From positions 1-47,908 of the forward strand of contig JAJCYY010000061.1 in NCBI GenBank assembly GCA_029262735.1: 47,908 bases of DNA, written 5' to 3'. Source of the stretch: Chloroflexota bacterium (GTDB lineage: Bacteria > Chloroflexota > Dehalococcoidia > Lucifugimonadales > Lucifugimonadaceae). Numbering within the stretch: the first letter of the stretch is position 1; each line of letters starts with the position of its first letter. Shown here piece by piece: positions 18,001 to 24,850 of this stretch. A program made the translations under genes and the position numbers. Below the pieces are notes generated by a model. The model did not search any database, had not been told where the DNA came from, and worked only from the letters and a program-made list of their open reading frames with translations.

Positions 18001-18735
18001 ATTCGCGATGAGGACGCGGGAGCCTCGTGGTTCAACTGCCACGTTCTGGACACAATATCCGGCGGCTCCGGTGCGGTCATGTCGTTCGATGTCACTCGTG
18101 TTGGCCCCGGCAACCCGGTGCTGGAGATGGTCACGACCGGAGTCACACGAACAAAGTTCATCAAGGGTGGCCTGGTAGTCGAAACCTCTGTGCAGCCGCT
18201 GAACACGCTTCAGATACTGCCCGACACATCGGTCAGCGGCATGGTGACAATCCAGGGTGTTGCGCCGGGTGACGAGGATGCTTTCGCAGTCATCGGGCCG
18301 CATGTATCGCTTGTGCCGACATCCGGAGGTAGAGAAACAGGCGTCGATGTGAATCCAGACGGAGCCTTCGCGATTCATGGCGTGCTGGACGGGGTCTACG
18401 ACGTCATCCTGGATGCGCCGGGATCACTGGGCAGACGGCTCGTCGGCCTTACGGTTGCAGGAGTTGACATTGAACTCCAGCCGATCCAGCTGCGCGGCGG
18501 CATCTCGAATCCCGACGACGACATCGTCGAGGGACAGGATATCTCGGCTGTGGCCGGGTCCTTCGGCCTGGGACCGAACGAGCTGAATGGACGGTTTGCG
18601 CCAGGCACTGAGCTGATCGTCGACTTCAACGGCGATCTCTGGGTTTCGGCGTTCGATATTTCGATTGTGCTGAGCAACATGGGCGAGACCAGGCTGCAGG
18701 AATGGACCGATCCTGCGGTTGTCACGGGCGGATGA
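12046..18735 (+). CDS. Giant multidomain secreted protein (carboxypeptidase-regulatory-like x9, WEDPG domain x9, cohesin-like, dockerin-like)
   Basis: A 2229-residue exported structural or adhesion protein. I start at the ATG at 12046 because GAGGGAG lies 7 bases upstream; an ATG at 12040 is almost on top of it. Order seen: basic N-terminus and hydrophobic signal segment (about 15-45); three exact 296-residue units (58-945), each of three carboxypeptidase-regulatory/CNA-B-like beta domains (GxIxGxVxD... TDxxGNYxIxGLxxGDY pattern); nine repeats of about 108 residues with FYAVRE, LELVSHTAD, YTVRVP and FWEDPG (946-1919). Then comes a cohesin-like domain (about 1918-2060) with cysteines in PSCIG and WFNC, another carboxypeptidase-regulatory-like domain, and a C-terminal dockerin-like pair of Asp-rich loops (VDFNGDLWVSAFDIS). 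No membrane anchor or sortase signal is seen. It heads a co-directional cluster; the next gene is 66 bp away. Function inferred only: surface scaffold or adhesin. Confidence 0.88.
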   Translation: MRLPPVTRHSSIFRVSPRSLFTIVAALVAIGILQLALSGPDSAGAAGSNAPASQLTTGNIAGRVTDQATGNPIVSVRVSANIEPCCGGDSALTDQDGNFEITDLAPGDYRVRVEASTFGFVDEYYDNSIGRSGLTLVSVTTGQTSSAIDFALVQGGSIAGTVFEPGGIVPVEGIWVSAWSETHAEWVSFAATDSAGNYALSGVPEGLNTLDFRDHSGTYAIEYYNDRIGFFAADLIQVTGTQAVTGLVTVLNLAGTMSGTVLAPDGVTPLEDFTVVALDPFTHDWIQSALTDAAGMYTIPGLRSGDYKVWALGSAHDFPDQYFDGETDRDLATTVNVNAPGDTPGIDFVMNASGTITGRLTDNATGDPISGVWVSANLEVCCGGNGATTDQDGNFEITALGPGEYWVRTAASDLGFVDEYYDNSINFGGHTTVLVIADQTSTGIDFALVQGGSISGTVFEPGGVVPLEGIRVNAFSETHETWASGVTTDAAGNYVLRGVPEGQNKVEFADHSGVFANEYYNDQLTFFSADLVQVTGAQVVGGIDAVLDLAGSISGTVFAPDGVTPVQGLTIAMLDPGSGVWVVRDRTDPDGKYFIGGLRSGDYKIWAVGSSHGYVDQYFDGVFDPELANAVRVTAPVETTDIDFVMSTGGTITGRLTDEATGNPIVGVDVVARTEQCCGGNRATTDHDGNYEITALGPGDHWVLTSAFSLGFVDEYYNDSISFSGRTPVSVAFGQTTPDIDFALALGGSIAGAVFEPDGVTPLEGIWINAWSETHSTWLTSSAGTDSSGNYVLTGVPDGQHRVEFIDHSGDYVDEIYNDKHRRSSADLVQVTGTQAVTGIDAVLEIAGTISGTVFAPDGITPVSGLTVAAFDPISHDWLESATTDAAGNYSIRGLGTGDYKIEALGFGQDFADQYFDGTPDFNLADVVSVTAPGDTPGIDFVMALRTSVERSASVDQVHPGDEVEITLTPFGIGDFYAVRENLGGLELVSHTADAFDEGVFVNLTPSPISYVVRVPLNVSNGDQLVISGQFWEDPGDEAAVSPSQTVLNVVVPDTELVRELSASTGVAGDIIDITLTPSGIRQFYAAQENLDGLELVSHDADRLEQGVFVRISNDPIHYQVRIPNGTSQGQFFDISGTFWEDPGRVEQVTPSVSRIAVVNPNASVNRTLSAAGALAGETVTVTITPTDVNQFYAVREELDGLELVSHTADNFSGGAFVQLGPNPFQYTVRVPAGTPAGQLFGISGVFWEDPGQERPVDPANSLLEVTGGPDSSVNRTLSADEVRAGGTVTVTLTPTDVALFYAVREDLGDLELVSHTADDFFDGAFVQLSPNPFEYTVRVPLDAPPGALFSIGGVFWEDPGETRLVDPTLSQINVPARPAASVLRSLDANSAPAGGTVMVTITPSDVELFYAVSEDLGDLELVSHTADGFDNGAFVMLTPDPFEYRVRVPAGTPTGAELPISGTFWEDPGQERPIDPAVSTINVLAGPASFVERTLDATNAAPGGTVTVTLTPSNVELFYAVREDLGDLELVSHTADGFDNGAFVMLTPDPFEYTVRVPVGTPTGTELPISGMFWEDPGQERPVDPSVSTIRVSQGPPLSVERSLSANSVSAGGSVTVTLTPTNIELFYAVREHIGGLELISHTADGFDDGAFIMLTAEPFQYTVRVPHGSHAGAEFGISGTFWENPGFEFDVAPPVSIITVGRPASLERTPGSRSAAPGEEFTLTLTPHGIDLFYAARENLDGLELISHDADNFEDGVFIRLSPTPINYTVRVPIDAPDGTTFDVTGTFWEDPGFKLDTSPAVTQVRVSVNPAVVERTVVTESVVAGALVTVTITPTDVDLFYAVSESLGDLELISHTADGFDDGVFLMLSAQPFEYTVRVPINAADGDQFPISGTFWEDPGFEQPVTPPTTVLFTGPAIGLLFVPDELPLDLNATRTVELHVTDLLGEEVDTVQLKITHDPAVIEISSPSCIGLFADGAPGPVIRDEDAGASWFNCHVLDTISGGSGAVMSFDVTRVGPGNPVLEMVTTGVTRTKFIKGGLVVETSVQPLNTLQILPDTSVSGMVTIQGVAPGDEDAFAVIGPHVSLVPTSGGRETGVDVNPDGAFAIHGVLDGVYDVILDAPGSLGRRLVGLTVAGVDIELQPIQLRGGISNPDDDIVEGQDISAVAGSFGLGPNELNGRFAPGTELIVDFNGDLWVSAFDISIVLSNMGETRLQEWTDPAVVTGG
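12217..14880 (+). repeat. Three tandem 888-bp coding repeats
   Basis: Units 12217-13104, 13105-13992 and 13993-14880 are each exactly 888 bp (296 codons) and encode the same three-domain set. The first domain of every unit carries a vicinal Cys-Cys (EPCCGG, EVCCGG, EQCCGG). Every unit ends with the phrase (G/T)IDFVM or similar. Equal length without indels points to duplication of the whole triple. Confidence 0.88.
14881..17802 (+). repeat. Nine tandem copies of a ~324-bp (108-residue) WEDPG domain repeat
   Basis: Each copy encodes an opening strand (V.R.L.A), VTVTLTP, FYAVRE.LG.LELVSHTAD, G.FV.L, PF.YTVRVP and ISG.FWEDPG. Copies five and six (about 16190-16830) are nearly identical at the nucleotide level, indicating recent duplication or gene conversion; copies 1, 2 and 8 are most divergent. 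Confidence 0.88.
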
Positions 18736-18801
18736 ACTGTATTGGAACCAAAAAACTTCGCGAAATCCGACCGTGGTCTGAACTGAGAAAGTAAGTGCGA
18801 C

Positions 18802-20172
18802 ATGATTCTTAAAAGAGGAAATGTAAACGGGATCTGGCCGTTCGCGATGGCCATGGTCGTGACGATAGCCGCTGTCATTGCAGTTGCTTCGACGAGCACT
18901 GGATGGGTTTCTGCACAGACCGGAACAGACGGCACAGGAGGGACGGGCGGAACGGGCGGTCTACCAGAACTTCGAACCATCATCTTCCAAGGCAATGTCA
19001 CAATCGCGGGGCAGCCGTCACCGAACGGTTTTGAGGTAACAGCGAAGATACGTGGCGATTCAGGCCAGGTGATCTACACTTCCGATCCCGTGATTGTCGG
19101 TCAAACGATAGACAGCCGATACAGCGCGCTGGTAGTTGGCCCCGATCCAGCTGCCGAAGGCAGAAGTATTGAGTTCTGGCTTGACGGTCTGACGGTCTCT
19201 ACCAGCGTGTCCGTGTTTGCACCTGTTCTCAATGGTCAAGTATGTCTCGGATGTGCTTGGACGCTACCGATTCTTCGTAGCCTGGATTTGGATTTTCCAT
19301 TTGCCCCGGTTGGCACGCCAACTCCGACTCCCGGCGGAACGGGTGGGACCGGAGGCACCGGTGGGCCAACGCCAACACCGACTCCCGGTGGGACAGGCGG
19401 TACCGGGGGCACAGGTGGAACTGGCGGGCCAACGCCGACTCCGATACCAACATCTACTCCCGGTGGAACTGGTGGCACAGGAGGCACTGGTGGTACCGGC
19501 GGTCCAACGCCGACCCCGGTTCCAACATCGACTCCCGGTACTGGCGGCACCGGTGGCACTGGGGGCACTGGCGGACCAACGCCGACCCCAATACCAACGG
19601 CGACTCCCGGTACTGGCGGCACAGGAGGCACCGGCGGACCGACGCCGACTGCGACGCCAGACGATCCTGCATGCCGTGCGGATACAAATGACGATCAGCA
19701 CATCCAGAGGGAAGAGGCGATCGAAGCCGTTATTGGATACCTCTTCGGCATTGACGATTGGACTCGGGCCGAGGCAGTGGATGCAGTTACCGCTTACCTG
19801 ACCGGACGAATGCTGACGTGCGCTACTCCGCAGGGGTCAAGCGGATCGTTTGTTCGGTCGGCCAACAGCCATGAGCCGATTGTCGGTGTAGCCCACGTTG
19901 CCCCAGACCGTCGAAGCGCCGCCCTCCAACTCGGCGCCGTTGAACAACTCCTGTTCGACACAGGAGTCAGCGGCAAAGGCGCCGGGAGCACCGACCAATT
20001 CACAACATGGACCATCGATCCTGGTAGACCAGGAACGGAATTAAAGCTCGGGGCGGAAAAACCATCTGGCGTCCGGTGGGGCATTGAGCACACAAGAACT
20101 CACGCACCGACCGATCCCCAGCAGCACTTCGCACATGGTGCTGGCAATCCAAAGATTTGTGTTCTGAATTAG
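18802..20172 (+). CDS. Secreted protein with GTGG/PTP linkers and EF-hand (dockerin-like) module
   Basis: Exported 456-residue protein, not assigned to a named family. Seen: signal peptide (about 1-39, ending near VSAQ); a short GTGGTGG spacer; a beta-sandwich-like domain of about 110 residues (FQGNVTIAGQPSPNGFEV onwards) with a CLGC pair; then a long low-complexity linker alternating PTPTP and GTGGTGG runs (about 171-286). A cysteine-bracketed EF-hand module follows, Cys291 to Cys340, with a canonical loop Asp294-Glu305. The last 115 residues are unusual and unrecognised. It lies 66 bp after the giant protein and 70 bp before the next gene, so probably the same transcript. The EF-hand module is shared with three other secreted proteins here. 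Confidence 0.82.
   Translation: MILKRGNVNGIWPFAMAMVVTIAAVIAVASTSTGWVSAQTGTDGTGGTGGTGGLPELRTIIFQGNVTIAGQPSPNGFEVTAKIRGDSGQVIYTSDPVIVGQTIDSRYSALVVGPDPAAEGRSIEFWLDGLTVSTSVSVFAPVLNGQVCLGCAWTLPILRSLDLDFPFAPVGTPTPTPGGTGGTGGTGGPTPTPTPGGTGGTGGTGGTGGPTPTPIPTSTPGGTGGTGGTGGTGGPTPTPVPTSTPGTGGTGGTGGTGGPTPTPIPTATPGTGGTGGTGGPTPTATPDDPACRADTNDDQHIQREEAIEAVIGYLFGIDDWTRAEAVDAVTAYLTGRMLTCATPQGSSGSFVRSANSHEPIVGVAHVAPDRRSAALQLGAVEQLLFDTGVSGKGAGSTDQFTTWTIDPGRPGTELKLGAEKPSGVRWGIEHTRTHAPTDPQQHFAHGAGNPKICVLN
19311..19655 (+). repeat. GTGG/PTPTP-coding minisatellite
   Basis: DNA alternates GGTGGCACAGGAGGC-like Gly-Thr-Gly-Gly runs with CCAACGCCGACTCCG-like Pro-Thr runs, with a long period of roughly 85-90 bp in its second half. 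It encodes the flexible linker of the preceding feature's protein and is likely to vary in copy number. Confidence 0.8.
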
Positions 20173-20242
20173 AGATGGCAGATGACCATTAGCATCGTCG
20201 GAACCCGGCCCGTTGGTGCTCTGCATTTGAGAAAGAAGAGGG

Positions 20243-22750
20243 TTGGTGGAAAGACTATTTGCGCGCGGGATAGCGGCAGCAGTCCTGGCAGGAACACTGT
20301 CACTGCTGGCGTTGGTGCTTGCCACATCTCCGAACCGGGGGCTGGAGGTAAGCGCGCAGGTAGTAGCGGAACCTGGATTTAGCCTTTCGCCGGAAGTGGT
20401 TAATGTTGGGATCGGCGATCGGCAGACTCTGGAAGTGGTGTCGGGGGAGTTCGACACAACAGATATCAATGCCCTCCAGGTGACCGTTCAGTACGACAGC
20501 ACGAAGGTTCGAGTTGAGAACCCTTCGTGCCTCGATGATCTTGCCGATATGCATGAGCCCAGGTTCAACCCGGATGTGCAGAACGGCGCAGCGTCGTTCA
20601 CCTGCTTTGAAATACTCTTCCCTGGCAACGGTGGATTAGTTGCGACGTTCGATGTGGTCGCAATTTCGGTTGATGATTCAGATCTGGAGCTCGTGGGAGA
20701 CGGCCCATTCAGCACAGGATATTTCGGTGACGGCGCGCTGATGGCGCAAGGCGATCTCACCGGTGCGACCGTTGCAGTTCAAGACGGTGATACTGTCAGG
20801 CGTTCGGCCAGCGCCACGATCGTCGAAGCGGGTGATGAGGTCACGATAACGATCACCCCGGACGGCGAGATGCCGTTCTACGCAGTTCGTGAGGACCTCG
20901 CTGGATTGGAGTTGATCTCTCACACGGCCGACAATTTTTCGGAAGGCGCGTTCGTCATGATCAGCGCCACTCCCTTCGAATATGTTGTCCGCGTTCCAGC
21001 AGATGCCGATCCGGGTGAGCAGTTCCCGATAACGGGTAACTGGTGGGAGGATCCCGGTTTCGAGTTCCTTGTGCTTCCCGACCCACTGGTCATCGAAGTG
21101 GCGGAACCGGTAACGCCGACCCCAACTCCGGAAGACACACCGACACCAACGGCTGTTCCGGTTTCTACTAACACTCCGGTGCCACCGACTCCCACAACCG
21201 CTCCGTCGGGCGGCGGCGGTGGAGGTGGAGGCGGCGGAGGAGCGCCACCATCGGGGCCTACTTCAACACCTCTCCCTGCGATTCCGACTGCGCCGCAGTC
21301 TGTAACCGCCGAACCAGGAGACGGATCAGTCACAATCAACTGGAGCCCGCCTCCGTTGGTCGAAGGCGCGCCGGTCACTGGATACAGGATCCTCAACACC
21401 GTCACTGGCACCGCAGTCCTCCTGGGTGGATCGGCACTGTCACACACGTTCACCGGCCTAACAAACGGCATTTCCTACAGCTTCCAGATCTCGGCAATCA
21501 ACTCATCCGGCAACGGTGAGAGTGTAGTGGTGGGGCCGGTCACGCCGATCGCGGGATCCGGCAGTGGCGCAGCAGTTGGTGCTGCAGCCAGCGGCGCGTT
21601 CGGTGAAGGTGTAGAAGTCACCGAATCCGATCCCGAGATCTCCACCGAACCGTCTGGCATCAGGGCCCTGATTCCCGCTACCGGCGTGAGTGAAGGTGAG
21701 ACACCAACCGGCGAATTTGACATAGACACCGAAGAACTAACGGTTGACACAGACTCCTCAGGCGCAGGAACCGGCTCGTTGAAGTTGGGTGAGGAGCTCA
21801 CCGTTACCGGCCAGGTTCAGGTTATTGGGGCCGAAGGCGGCATCGCTGTCGAGTTCCAGGACGCGACACTGAACTTCATACCGGTGATCGACGAAACCGA
21901 GTCAACGCTCCTCGACGAAGATGTGGGGACTCCCGAGGTGTCCTTCGACGTCGGAGTTACCGGCGTCGGTGAGTCAACTCAGGTTTCCGCTGAATATACA
22001 AAGGAACTGCCTTCCGAATTTGCAGGCTCTTCGTTCGCGCTCGGCGCTCCAGGCACTACAGGACAGCTTGACGACCCTGACGCCGACATTGCATACGTCG
22101 TGTCTGTGAGCAAGAGCGGGATCGACGACGAGGACCTGCAGGACAACACGGTCACGATGACGGTCGGCAAGACGTGGTACGAGGAGCGAGTTGCAGCGGG
22201 CAAGTCGATCGTGATTTCGAAGGTCGCAGAGGATGGAAGTGTGTTCGTTGTCGAGCCGGTCTGTACCGAGTTGGCGGATTCGTACTCATGTACGGCTACA
22301 TTCTCCGGTGAAGCGGGAGGGTTTTCTGACTTCATCCTGGCGGCTCTGACCCTGACAACCGAGCCCACACCAACGCCTACTCCCACTCCTTCTCCTACTC
22401 CTATTCCCACCGGCGTACCAACATTCCAGGCTCCCGATGATCAGCCGACTCAAGAGCCTTCGCCCACAGAGACTGTGGTTCCTCCGACACCAACAACTGC
22501 GACGGGGGCAACACAGGCACCGGCAGCGACGGCGACCGCCACTCTGGCGCCAACGTCTGTGAGCGCGCCCACGCCGACCCCACTTCCTCAGATCCTGCCA
22601 ACACCGGCAGCGGACGGAGATGGCGATGGGGGCGGCGGCCTGCCTGCCTGGGTTATCGCACTCATCGGTGTGCTGGCAGTTGGGATCCTCGGAGGCATTG
22701 TGGCTCGGACATTTGGTTCGCAGATTTTGCAGCAACTTAAGAGGGGCTAA
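20243..22750 (+). CDS. Membrane-anchored surface protein: cohesin-like, WEDPG and fibronectin type III domains
   Basis: An 835-residue surface protein. The reading frame opens with TTG at 20243 and GTG at 20246 after AAGAAGAGGG; GTG is the likelier start. Order seen: signal peptide (about 1-38); cohesin-like domain (about 46-182) with cysteines in PSCLDD and SFTC, matching the pair in the giant protein; one WEDPG-family domain (about 183-292, here NWWEDPG); Pro-Thr linker and an 11-glycine run. A fibronectin type III domain (about 347-440) follows, then about 250 acidic beta-rich residues whose end (TWYEERV... GGFSDFILAAL) resembles PGF-pre-PGF-type domains, a second Pro-Thr linker, and one C-terminal transmembrane helix (about 806-825) with a short basic tail. 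It therefore stays in the membrane and is a candidate anchor for the other secreted proteins. Confidence 0.85.
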   Translation: MVERLFARGIAAAVLAGTLSLLALVLATSPNRGLEVSAQVVAEPGFSLSPEVVNVGIGDRQTLEVVSGEFDTTDINALQVTVQYDSTKVRVENPSCLDDLADMHEPRFNPDVQNGAASFTCFEILFPGNGGLVATFDVVAISVDDSDLELVGDGPFSTGYFGDGALMAQGDLTGATVAVQDGDTVRRSASATIVEAGDEVTITITPDGEMPFYAVREDLAGLELISHTADNFSEGAFVMISATPFEYVVRVPADADPGEQFPITGNWWEDPGFEFLVLPDPLVIEVAEPVTPTPTPEDTPTPTAVPVSTNTPVPPTPTTAPSGGGGGGGGGGGAPPSGPTSTPLPAIPTAPQSVTAEPGDGSVTINWSPPPLVEGAPVTGYRILNTVTGTAVLLGGSALSHTFTGLTNGISYSFQISAINSSGNGESVVVGPVTPIAGSGSGAAVGAAASGAFGEGVEVTESDPEISTEPSGIRALIPATGVSEGETPTGEFDIDTEELTVDTDSSGAGTGSLKLGEELTVTGQVQVIGAEGGIAVEFQDATLNFIPVIDETESTLLDEDVGTPEVSFDVGVTGVGESTQVSAEYTKELPSEFAGSSFALGAPGTTGQLDDPDADIAYVVSVSKSGIDDEDLQDNTVTMTVGKTWYEERVAAGKSIVISKVAEDGSVFVVEPVCTELADSYSCTATFSGEAGGFSDFILAALTLTTEPTPTPTPTPSPTPIPTGVPTFQAPDDQPTQEPSPTETVVPPTPTTATGATQAPAATATATLAPTSVSAPTPTPLPQILPTPAADGDGDGGGGLPAWVIALIGVLAVGILGGIVARTFGSQILQQLKRG

Positions 22751-22785
22751 TCAATAGCCGGGGCAAAACCAAGAGGGACAAGACG

Positions 22786-24768
22786 ATGCCCAACTTCAAG
22801 ACGTGGACCATAGTTTTTACCATCGCAGCCTATTCAGCCGTGCTGGTTCTCGGTGGCCTGCTCGTCACCGGCACCGGATTCGCACAGGCAAACTCCCTGC
22901 CGCCAGAGTGTAGAGCGGATCACGATGGCGATGGAGCAATTTCCCACTCCGAAGCTGTAATGACGGTCGCTGATTATCTGCTGGAACGCGGCGGCGGTTG
23001 GACACGGCCCGAGGTCGTGTCCGTGGTTACCGCGCACCTCCTTGCCGAGGAGTTTGATTGCGCCGAACCACCTGAGCCTCTTACACCAAATGGAACCGCC
23101 GTTGTTGCTGTGGATTTCGTGCACAACGAGAACGGCCGCAATCAGGCCCAGCCAACCGAAAGTATTCACCACTGGGGCATTGGTGAGACTCTGTTCATGA
23201 GAGCTGAGGATGACAGTTCCGACTTCTGGCTGGCAACGGGGTGGGAGATAGCGAGTGATCTTTCTGAAGCGACCATCAATATCAGGGAGGGAGTTCCGTT
23301 CCAAACCAATTGGGATAACTTCGGAAACCTGACCGCCGAGGATGTTGCGTGGAGCATGAACGATGCGAACGCAGCAACAAACCCGAACTCTATTCACGGA
23401 CAGGCGGGCGATTTCGCAGGTCTGTGGGGTGAGTGGACGGTTGTAGACGACGCCACGATCAGGTTCGACTTCACGTCGTTTGACTCAACCTGGAAAGATG
23501 ACTTCCTTAACCAGTCTGGCCCGGCATTTACTGTCTATTCCAAGAATGCATTCGACACGATGGGACCCGACTGGGCTCGGAACCACATCGTGGCAACGGG
23601 CCCGTTTGAAGTCGAAAGCTGGGACGCCAATTCCCAGTTAACGTTGGTCAGTCGTTACGCTGGTGGCGGCCAACATTACCTGCCATCGCTGACTCCGAAG
23701 ACAGACAGGGTCAGGTTCATTCAAATACCTGAACCAGCAACCCGTGAGGCGCTGCTGAGAGTCGGTGAAGTTGACGCCAGCGTGCTCGAACCGGCGGCTG
23801 GCGGCGATGCGGCTCGGAACAGATTCCTGAGGACGAGCACGGATCTGAATCGTCAGCTCGGTGTCTTCTTCTCCGGGAACCTCTGGGAAGACGTACACGC
23901 AATAACAGGCGAGCAATTGCCGCCGAAGACGCCGTTCGACCTCGACTGGCCGTGGATTGGATCGCCAGGTCTGCACGGCGGCGGAATCCCTGCTAACGAC
24001 ATGGAACAAGCGCGTCTGATCAGGCGGGCGCTGGCGATCTCAATCGACAGGGATCAGGTGAACGAAGTTTTGCTTGATGGTCTCGGTCGGCCGGTGATGG
24101 TGACGTACTTTTCAACCGCTCACCCGAACTGGGACCCGAAGTGGAACTACCCGTTCGACCCTGAAGAAGCGCGCAGGATCCTGAGCGATGACATCGTTGC
24201 CGATTATGAGCAGGGAACGGCCGACACCAGTCCGGAGAACCTGAACGGTAACGCCTTCGAGGTATCGGTCTATGCCGGTCCCGAGTTTGGCGGCGGAGGG
24301 GGCATCACCGGAGAGATTACCGACGCTGTGGCAGGGTACTGGGCGCATTTGGGTCTTCAGACCTTCTCATTGAAATTCGCGTACGCCGTTTTCAGGCCCA
24401 CGCTTGTTGATCGGACAAACACCATTCCCTGGGTCGCTTCATGTGACAAGGGTATTGAGTCGAATCCGTGGCACTTCCCGAAGGGCCTTGTCCAGACAAC
24501 CCTGACGCGTGGTGGATTCGGCTGTGGATTCGAGTCACCTGAGATCCTGAACTTCTACAACAGGATGGCCAACGCTCCTGACATAGCCATCGCAACTCAG
24601 GCTGCCAACGAGTACCTGGATTACGTGTACTTCTGGAACCTGCAGCCGGGTGTGGTTGCGGTGCCCAACGACGTCTACTTCAACCCGAAGAAGATCGCTG
24701 AATGGCCAATGACGAAGTCAGCATCGTCACCAATTGACAGCGTTTGGGACCTGAGGTTGCAGCCGTGA
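22786..24768 (+). CDS. Peptide ABC-type substrate-binding protein (family 5) with N-terminal EF-hand module, copy 1
   Basis: Extracytoplasmic solute-binding protein of the OppA/DppA family (SBP_bac_5), 660 residues, expected to bind oligopeptides or similar solutes. Seen: N-terminal hydrophobic segment (9-31) without a lipobox; a cysteine-bracketed EF-hand module, Cys42 to Cys92, with a perfect calcium loop Asp45-Glu56; then the binding-protein body. The body has the family features LTAEDVAWSMNDA, VATGPFEVESW, an ALAISIDRDQVNEVLLDG segment and HPNWDPKWNYPFDPEEAR. GAGGG lies 9 bases before the ATG. A calcium/dockerin-like module in front of a solute-binding protein is unusual. No permease or ATPase gene is adjacent; a near-copy follows 82 bp downstream. 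Confidence 0.92.
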   Translation: MPNFKTWTIVFTIAAYSAVLVLGGLLVTGTGFAQANSLPPECRADHDGDGAISHSEAVMTVADYLLERGGGWTRPEVVSVVTAHLLAEEFDCAEPPEPLTPNGTAVVAVDFVHNENGRNQAQPTESIHHWGIGETLFMRAEDDSSDFWLATGWEIASDLSEATINIREGVPFQTNWDNFGNLTAEDVAWSMNDANAATNPNSIHGQAGDFAGLWGEWTVVDDATIRFDFTSFDSTWKDDFLNQSGPAFTVYSKNAFDTMGPDWARNHIVATGPFEVESWDANSQLTLVSRYAGGGQHYLPSLTPKTDRVRFIQIPEPATREALLRVGEVDASVLEPAAGGDAARNRFLRTSTDLNRQLGVFFSGNLWEDVHAITGEQLPPKTPFDLDWPWIGSPGLHGGGIPANDMEQARLIRRALAISIDRDQVNEVLLDGLGRPVMVTYFSTAHPNWDPKWNYPFDPEEARRILSDDIVADYEQGTADTSPENLNGNAFEVSVYAGPEFGGGGGITGEITDAVAGYWAHLGLQTFSLKFAYAVFRPTLVDRTNTIPWVASCDKGIESNPWHFPKGLVQTTLTRGGFGCGFESPEILNFYNRMANAPDIAIATQAANEYLDYVYFWNLQPGVVAVPNDVYFNPKKIAEWPMTKSASSPIDSVWDLRLQP

Positions 24769-24850
24769 ATTCGCTTAATTGTCTCTCAAAGCGCCCGTAT
24801 TTGATCGGTCGTGAAAACAGGTCGGCGGAAAAACATCCGGGGGGATTCCA

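Noticed and set aside
19236..19701. Long antisense frames under the GTGG/PTP linker
   Set aside because: They are repeat-derived shadows (VPPVPPVPP and similar) of the plus-strand low-complexity coding region.
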